Positions 59,454-64,000 of a stretch of DNA of 64,000 nt are shown here, piece by piece. Where the stretch lies: assembly GCF_014203705.1 (NCBI RefSeq), contig NZ_JACHJR010000001.1:7998001-8062000 (forward strand). The letters run 5' to 3'. Origin of the DNA: Kitasatospora gansuensis (GTDB taxonomy: Bacteria > Actinomycetota > Actinomycetes > Streptomycetales > Streptomycetaceae). Every line of letters starts with the position of its first letter. The first letter of the stretch is position 1. The notes beneath the pieces were generated by a model. It had not been told where the DNA came from, searched no databases, and saw only the letters and a list, made by a program, of their open reading frames with translations. A program made the position numbers and the translations under genes.

Positions 59454-59640
59454 GGGGGTCTCACTTTCCGTCAGGCTGACGGGCGGTGGCTGCAGACGGA
59501 CGCGCCTGCCATGGGGATCATGGTGGCGGGCCGTGGGGGCGGATCCGCGGTGCGCCTCGCCGCCACGTGCCGCGTGAGAAGGCAGCCGGGACGGGGTGGG
59601 TGCTATGGCCAGCCTGGAGGTGGTCGTGCCGCATGCGGGA

Positions 59641-59711
59641 CGGTGTGCACCGCAGTCCGCGTGCCCCTTTTCACGTGTGGTGTGGCGTACGCGGGCATGG
59701 GGTGCACACCG
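59641..59711. promoter_or_regulatory. Inverted repeat between MarR stop and oxidoreductase stub
   Basis: 11-bp arms CGGTGTGCACC (59641-59651) and GGTGCACACCG (59701-59711), each containing the palindrome GTGCAC. They lie upstream of the oxidoreductase stub and downstream of marR. No other gene is visible in 59454-59716. Confidence 0.4.
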
Positions 59712-59716
59712 GGGAG

Positions 59717-60196
59717 TCACGCGGACTCTTCCTGCGGCAGCGCGCGGCTGCCGATCGCCTCGGTGATGGCGTAGGCGGTCTCGACGAAGGACTCCGCCTG
59801 CTGCTCCGACAGATTCCGGGCGGAGGTCTCCTCCAGGGCCTGCCACAGGGCTGCGATGGGTTCGCGCATGGCACGGCCCTTGTCGGTGAGGTGGACCACC
59901 ATGACGCGCCGGTCATGTGCGGCCGGCTCGCGGACGACCAGGCCGGCGTCCTGCATGCGGCGTAGCGCCTTGGAGATGGTGGAGTGGTCCACGCCGAGGC
60001 ATTCGAGCAGCTCGGACTGGGTCTGGCCGTCCCGGTCGAAGAGCTGCATCAGCAGCAGTTCCTGTCCGGGATGCAGGTCCATCGCGCGCAGCAGGGTGGC
60101 GGCGTGGGCGCGGTGGGCGCGGGCGAGTTGGAAGATCGCGTAGCTCATCGGTCCTGCGCCGGCCGTCGTGGGGATGCGGGGTTCGGGGGTGGGCAT
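59717..60196 (-). CDS. MarR family transcriptional regulator
   Basis: 159 aa from the ATG at 60194-60196. The winged HTH is TQSELLECLGVDHSTISKAL (about 72-91) with the wing DAGLVVREPAAHDRRVMVVHL. An N-terminal PMSYAIFQLARAHRAHAATL helix serves dimerisation. It follows the Old Yellow Enzyme gene by 11 bp and is therefore the second gene of the operon; it probably regulates the promoter at 61270-61350 or the quinone-reductase promoter at 62.3 kb. Confidence 0.92.
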   Translation of the reverse strand: MPTPEPRIPTTAGAGPMSYAIFQLARAHRAHAATLLRAMDLHPGQELLLMQLFDRDGQTQSELLECLGVDHSTISKALRRMQDAGLVVREPAAHDRRVMVVHLTDKGRAMREPIAALWQALEETSARNLSEQQAESFVETAYAITEAIGSRALPQEESA

Positions 60197-60207
60197 GGTT
60201 CGGTTCC

Positions 60208-61269
60208 TCAGCCGGTGTGGGCCGGGTAGTCGGTGTAGCCGGCCGCTCCGCCGCCGTAGAAGGTCGCCGGGTCGGGGGTGTTCAGCGGCGCGCCGACGCG
60301 GAGCCGCTCGACCAGGTCGGGGTTGGCGAGTGCGAGGGCGCCGACGGAGACGAGGTCGGCCGTGCCGTTGTCGATGTCCTTGGCGCGGGCGGGCAGGTCG
60401 GTGCCGCCCCGGTTGAGGATCAGCGTGGTCGGCCACAGCGCGCGCAGGGTGCCCAGCAGTTCCTCGTCGCCGGCGTGCATCACGTGGAGGTAGGCCAGGT
60501 CCAGGGGGCGCAGGGCGTCCAAGAGCGCCGGATACAGCTCGGCGGTGTCGGACTCGGCGATGTCGTTGTAGGGGTTTGCGGGGGAGATGCGGATACCGGT
60601 GCGCTCGGCGCCGATCTCGTCGGCCACCGCAGCGGCGACCTCGACGGCGAAGCGGATGCGGCCCTCGATCGAGCCGCCGTAGCCGTCGGTGCGCTGATTG
60701 GTGTTGTCGGACAGGAACTGGTGCACCAGGTAGCCGTTGGCGCCGTGGATCTCCACGCCGTCGGCGCCTGCCGCGACGGCGGCCGCTGCGGCGCTGCGGA
60801 AGTCGTCGACGGTTGCCGCGACCTCCTGCGTCGACAGGGCACGGGGCTCGGGCATCTCCTGGGGCCCGGACGCGGTGAACATCGTGCCCTGGGGGCGGAT
60901 CGCCGACGGGGCGACCGGCCGGCGCCCGTGGGGGGTGTTGTCGGGGTGGGCGATGCGTCCGGTGTGCATCAGCTGGATGACGATGCGGCCCTCGGCCGCG
61001 TGCACGGCGTTGGTGACCTTGCGCCACCCGGCGATCTGCACGTCGTTGTGGATGCCGGGGGTCAGGAGGTAGCCCTGGCCGTCGGCCGAGGGCTGGGTCC
61101 CCTCGGTGATGATCAGCGCGTGCGAGGCCCGCTGGGCGTAGTACTCGGTGTTCAGCTCGGTCGGCACGCCCTCCGGCGTAGAGCGGTCACGGGTCATGGG
61201 GGCCATGACCAGGCGGTGCGGCAGAGAAATGCCGCCAAGAGTGGTCGGCGTCCACAGGGAATCCAGCAT
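60208..61269 (-). CDS. Old Yellow Enzyme family alkene reductase
   Basis: 353 aa. FMN barrel motifs: LVMAPMTRDRSTPEGVPTEL (about 20-39), IQLMHTGRIAHP (catalytic region, about 98-109), GADGVEIHGANGYLVHQFLS (His/Asn substrate anchors, about 169-188) and a GGSIEGRIRF phosphate loop. These NADPH enzymes reduce C=C bonds of enals, enones and nitro compounds (NemA/YqjM/MR type). A 20-bp palindrome precedes it, and marR follows. Confidence 0.94.
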   Translation of the reverse strand: MLDSLWTPTTLGGISLPHRLVMAPMTRDRSTPEGVPTELNTEYYAQRASHALIITEGTQPSADGQGYLLTPGIHNDVQIAGWRKVTNAVHAAEGRIVIQLMHTGRIAHPDNTPHGRRPVAPSAIRPQGTMFTASGPQEMPEPRALSTQEVAATVDDFRSAAAAAVAAGADGVEIHGANGYLVHQFLSDNTNQRTDGYGGSIEGRIRFAVEVAAAVADEIGAERTGIRISPANPYNDIAESDTAELYPALLDALRPLDLAYLHVMHAGDEELLGTLRALWPTTLILNRGGTDLPARAKDIDNGTADLVSVGALALANPDLVERLRVGAPLNTPDPATFYGGGAAGYTDYPAHTG

Positions 61270-61289
61270 GAGGGGGTCCTTCGATAGGG

Positions 61290-61309
61290 CGGTGACCGGC
61301 CGGTCACCG
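61290..61309. promoter_or_regulatory. 20-bp perfect palindrome upstream of OYE-marR operon
   Basis: CGGTGACCGG followed directly by CCGGTCACCG, a perfect palindrome 20 bp before the start of the OYE gene. It would be an operator overlapping the promoter or 5' leader. Confidence 0.65.
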
Positions 61310-61352
61310 TAAAGGCAGCGGGTGGTCGTGGGGAGGCGGTGGGAGGGCGTGC

Positions 61353-62258
61353 TCAGTCGACGGTCAGGACGAGCTTGCCCCGCACGTGCCCGGCGTCGCT
61401 GACCTGCTGGGCCGTGGCCGCCTGGTCGATCGGGTAGGCGGTGACGGTGGTGACGAGCTTGCCGGCCGCGGCGTCCTGGGCCAGGGCAGCCAGGCGGGCG
61501 GTCGAGCGTTCCTGGGCCCCCTGGGAGAAGGTGATGCCCAGCTGCCGTGCACCGAAGTCGGCGATGGTGACGATGCGCTCGGTGCCGCCCCGCAGGGTGA
61601 TGGAGTCCTCCAGGGCTCCCTTCCCTGCCAGATCGAACACCGCGTCCACGCCGTCGGGGGCCAGCGCTCGCACCCGCTCGACCAGACCGTCGCCGTACAC
61701 GGTCGCGGTGGCGCCGAGCGAGGTGAGGTAGTCCTGGTTGGAGGGGCCCGCGGTGGCGATCACGCGTGCCCCGCGGGCCGTGGCGAGCTGGACCGCCAGG
61801 GTTCCCACCGCTCCGGACGCGCCGTGCATCAGCACGGTCTCCCCGGCGGTCACCCCCAGCAGGTTCAGGACCCGCTCGGCCGTCTCACTGGCCACCGGCA
61901 GCGCGACCGCGTCCCGCCAGCCGAGGCCGGCGGGCTTGGGGGCCACGGTGGTGGCCAGCGCGTACTGGGCGTACGAGCCGGTGTCCGACCAGCCCAGCAC
62001 CTCATCGCCGACCTGCACGTCGCTCACGCCCTCACCCAGGGCGTCCACCACACCGGCGAGCTCACCACCGGGGACGGCGGGGAAGGTCGTCGGGCGGACG
62101 GCCTCCAGCATCCCGGCGCGGATCTTGCCGTCCAGCGCGTTCAGCCCGGCGGCCTTCACGCGGACCCGGACCTGGCCGGGGCCGGGCTGCGGGACCTCGA
62201 TGTCCGCCTCGTGCAGCACGTCCGGGTCGCCGAACCGGTCGAAAACGATTGCTTTCAT
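61353..62258 (-). CDS. NADPH:quinone reductase-like MDR family oxidoreductase
   Basis: 301 aa from the ATG at 62256-62258. The N-terminal domain is GroES-like (AGLNALDGKIRAGML, FPAVPGGELAGVV), the Rossmann motif is HGASGAVGTLAVQLA (about 136-150), and the zinc-binding cysteines are absent, so this is the zinc-free quinone/enone reductase type. With the OYE and MarR genes it forms a redox/electrophile-response cluster. Two matching operators lie upstream. Confidence 0.92.
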   Translation of the reverse strand: MKAIVFDRFGDPDVLHEADIEVPQPGPGQVRVRVKAAGLNALDGKIRAGMLEAVRPTTFPAVPGGELAGVVDALGEGVSDVQVGDEVLGWSDTGSYAQYALATTVAPKPAGLGWRDAVALPVASETAERVLNLLGVTAGETVLMHGASGAVGTLAVQLATARGARVIATAGPSNQDYLTSLGATATVYGDGLVERVRALAPDGVDAVFDLAGKGALEDSITLRGGTERIVTIADFGARQLGITFSQGAQERSTARLAALAQDAAAGKLVTTVTAYPIDQAATAQQVSDAGHVRGKLVLTVD

Positions 62259-62288
62259 GATCACTCCATTCCTCCGGCCACCGAAAGT

Positions 62289-62335
62289 GTGGCTGGCCAC
62301 ATAATTAAGGTAACAGCAATCATGTGGCTAGCCAA
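62289..62335. promoter_or_regulatory. Twin operators upstream of quinone reductase
   Basis: GTGGC-TG-GCCAC (62289-62300) is a perfect palindrome, and GTGGC-TA-GCCAA (62324-62335) is a near-copy 35 bp away in the same orientation; both are followed by an AT-rich (A)TAAT. The pattern fits a MarR or HxlR dimer binding twice. Confidence 0.65.
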
Positions 62336-62501
62336 GTAATGCCGACGTGGGGGCGGAGGCAGCCACCCCGGCCCGCTTCGGGGGGCGCCGACCACTTACA
62401 TGGCCGACCGCGTGAACGAACGCGGCGACCGCAAGGGTGCGAGCAAGGGTCGGACCCCTCGGCGTCACGGTGTACCGCATCCTCGCCAACGGCGGTGCCC
62501 C

Positions 62502-63074
62502 GTGGCGCTCATCGGCCTGGTCCGCGTCAGCACCGACAAACAGAAGACCCGGCGCCAGCACGACGCCCTCGGCCCGATCTGCCTCAAGGTCTTCGAGGAG
62601 AAGATCAGCGGCAAGCTTGCCGTCGACGACCGGCCCGGACTGACCGCCGCCCTCGACTACCTCCGCGACGGCGACATGCTCACCGTCCAGGAAGTCGACC
62701 GCCTCGGCCGCAACCTCCTCGAAGGACTGATCGTCCTCAACGACCTCTTCCAGCGCGGAATCGCGGTCAAGGTGCTGGACGGCATCGCAACCGGCGAGCA
62801 CACCGAACGCTCACTCATCCTCGACCTGGCCCTCGCCCATGCCGAAGACCGGCGCCGCGACATCGTGAAGAAAACGAAGAACGGCCTGGAATCCGCCCGC
62901 GCACGCGGTCGCGTCGGCGGCCGACGCCCCGTCGTGGACGACGACAAGCGCCGCGTGATCCTCGCCCGCCGGGCCGAGGGCCAGTCAATCCGCGAGATCG
63001 CCGTCGGCGTCAAGGTGTCGGTCGGCGTCGTACACAAGACCCTCAACCCAGCAGCGGCACCCGGCGACAGTTGA
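62502..63074 (+). CDS. Serine recombinase (resolvase/invertase family)
   Basis: 190 aa from a GTG at 62502. Catalytic Ser in IGLVRVSTDKQKTRRQHDAL (Ser9 region), LAVDDRPGLTAALDYLRDGD, VDRLGRNLLEGLIVLNDLF, the E-helix KKTKNGLESARARGRVGGRR and a C-terminal Hin-like HTH (SIREIAVGVKVSVGVVHKTL). It appears intact. In a Tn3-family element it would be the resolvase (TnpR) partner of the relic at 55.9 kb; alternatively it is independent. The 243-bp gap before it holds only the twin operators. Confidence 0.88.
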   Translation: MALIGLVRVSTDKQKTRRQHDALGPICLKVFEEKISGKLAVDDRPGLTAALDYLRDGDMLTVQEVDRLGRNLLEGLIVLNDLFQRGIAVKVLDGIATGEHTERSLILDLALAHAEDRRRDIVKKTKNGLESARARGRVGGRRPVVDDDKRRVILARRAEGQSIREIAVGVKVSVGVVHKTLNPAAAPGDS

Positions 63075-63090
63075 CCCCAGAGGCGGATCG

Positions 63091-63693
63091 CTACTTTGCG
63101 GCTGGTGTCTGAGCTAGGACACCGGGGCCGACATGGCCCTCCAGGAAGGCCTCCTGCCCGCACGAGGCGAAGACCTTGTGGGCGCTCTTGCCGCTGAACG
63201 AGAGCCGCAGCGAGAACAGGTACACCTTGGTGGACACGCCGTTCAGCTGGATCCACACGTCACCGAAGTCGACCTCGGCCTCGTCCCCGGGGCGGTGGGT
63301 CTGGGGGATGAACGCCTGCGGTGGCCCGCGGCCCTCCTCGACCCGGATCTCCGGGCCGCGCCCGGCGATGTAGGCGCGGACCATCGCGTAGGACACGCCC
63401 TGGGCCCGGTGCTCGTCGATCAGCCGATCGAAGACCCGCTTGGCGGTGTGCCGCTGCTTGCGCGGCGCGTCCAGGTCCTCCCGCAGGATCTGGTCGATGA
63501 CCACCTTGTACGGGTCCAGGCGAGATGCCCGGGCCGGAAGCTCCTTGCGCGCGGCCGGCCAGACCGACTCCAGCGCCATCGCCACCGTCCTGCGGCCAAC
63601 CCCGTACTTGGCCGACAGAGCCCTGCTGGACAGCCCTTCGACCTTCGCGTCACGGCGGATGGCCGCATACAACTCGACCTTCGAAAGCGGCAC
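63091..63693 (-). pseudogene. istA: IS21-family IstA transposase, N-terminal part
   Basis: From a GTG at 63691-63693 (an ATG at 63727-63729 is in frame) the protein reads PLSKVELYAAIRRDAKVEGL, then HTH SSRALSAKYGVGRRTVAMAL, and HRPGDEAEVDFGDVWIQLNG with the first catalytic Asp (DFGDVW). It stops soon after SGKSAHKVFASCGQEAFLEG: the remaining half with the other catalytic carboxylates is replaced by a short unrelated tail next to the recombinase gene. It is the likely other half of the IS whose istB end lies at 55.7 kb. Confidence 0.88.
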
Positions 63694-63919
63694 TTGAGCC
63701 ACCCAAGGGCTACTTACTGCAAGCGGCATCCTCCCACCGCAAGGCCCGCAGTGGAGTCAGAACTCACCTACCACTGGTCTCAAGACTCGGTTCTGGCACA
63801 GATCTTGGGGAGCGGTCGCGGAGAGTCATCGCGGTGTTCGAGGACGGGGGTGTCCTATCTCGTCCGATGGAGGCGTCTACTCAGCGAATCCAGTTGCTTG
63901 GCTGGCCGCAGCCCGTCGT

Positions 63920-64000
63920 TCAGGCGTCCGAATGTTCGCGGCGCAGGTACTCCGAGCGGGACTGGAGGATGTCCAGGGCCTCGTGGATCGAGCAGCCGAG
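63920..64000 (-). CDS. 3' end of an unidentified gene
   Basis: 26 codons up to the window edge end LGCSIHEALDILQSRSEYLR, REHSDA and TGA (63920-63922). The text looks coding and helical but is too short to assign. The 63730-63919 gap shows no gene. Confidence 0.45.
   Translation of the reverse strand, partial: LGCSIHEALDILQSRSEYLRREHSDA

Noticed and set aside
1..64000. tRNA, rRNA, CRISPR arrays or riboswitches
   Set aside because: No recognisable cloverleaf, rRNA segment, regular repeat-spacer array or known riboswitch core was seen by eye; a covariance-model search could still find a short RNA.

Overview
The sequence is very GC-rich, with GC-biased third codon positions, dense GTG/TTG starts and short intergenic gaps. 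It carries families typical of Streptomycetaceae: a melC tyrosinase pair, a Slp/Tap-type secreted peptidase, a class F sortase with its substrate, an FxsB radical SAM relic and an EF-G paralogue. It is most likely a chromosomal segment of Streptomyces or a close relative such as Kitasatospora. No rRNA, tRNA or CRISPR array was recognised.

Layout. 0-16 kb: mixed small transcription units: a PLP enzyme, secreted hydrolases (Slp-type peptidase, 1182-aa subtilase), and several TetR-type repressors divergent from the enzyme they probably control (4.1 kb FAD monooxygenase, 12.7 kb patatin). 16-19 kb: a worn stretch with a tendamistat-fold secreted protein, a stop-interrupted ORF, a deleted fxsB and a lower-GC repeat patch. 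19-26 kb: a TetR/NmrA/haloalkane dehalogenase unit, an MBL/TetR pair, a CopZ-like protein and a rearranged ATP-grasp relic. 26-32 kb: melC1-melC2, acylphosphatase, secreted protein plus sortase, and a SulP transporter.

32.3-43.7 kb is the most coherent system: a nine-gene leftward operon with start/stop overlaps at most junctions. In transcription order it encodes a GH42 beta-galactosidase, two halves of a glycine-decarboxylase-like PLP enzyme, an AcoX/NAD-kinase-like protein, an SDR dehydrogenase, a sugar-binding lipoprotein, two ABC permeases and a GH63-type glycosidase. A GntR/FCD regulator is divergent, with a palindrome between. The PLP subunits have lost several signature motifs of glycine decarboxylase and no other glycine-cleavage gene is nearby. 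This suggests an uncharacterised catabolic route for a glycosylated compound.

44-53 kb: a PAP2 membrane enzyme, a DrrAB-like ABC exporter with a broken ATPase, a serine-hydrolase homologue without its SxxK motif, and an EF-G paralogue preceded by a possible leader peptide and hairpin. 53-64 kb is accessory DNA: lower-GC genes, an IS21 element split into an istB 3' part (55.7 kb) and an istA 5' part (63.1-63.7 kb), and between them a decayed Tn3-family transposase, a redox gene cluster (MarR, Old Yellow Enzyme, quinone reductase), paired YjbR proteins and a serine recombinase. About ten genes in the window are truncated, frameshifted or internally deleted, so it looks like a region undergoing reduction.
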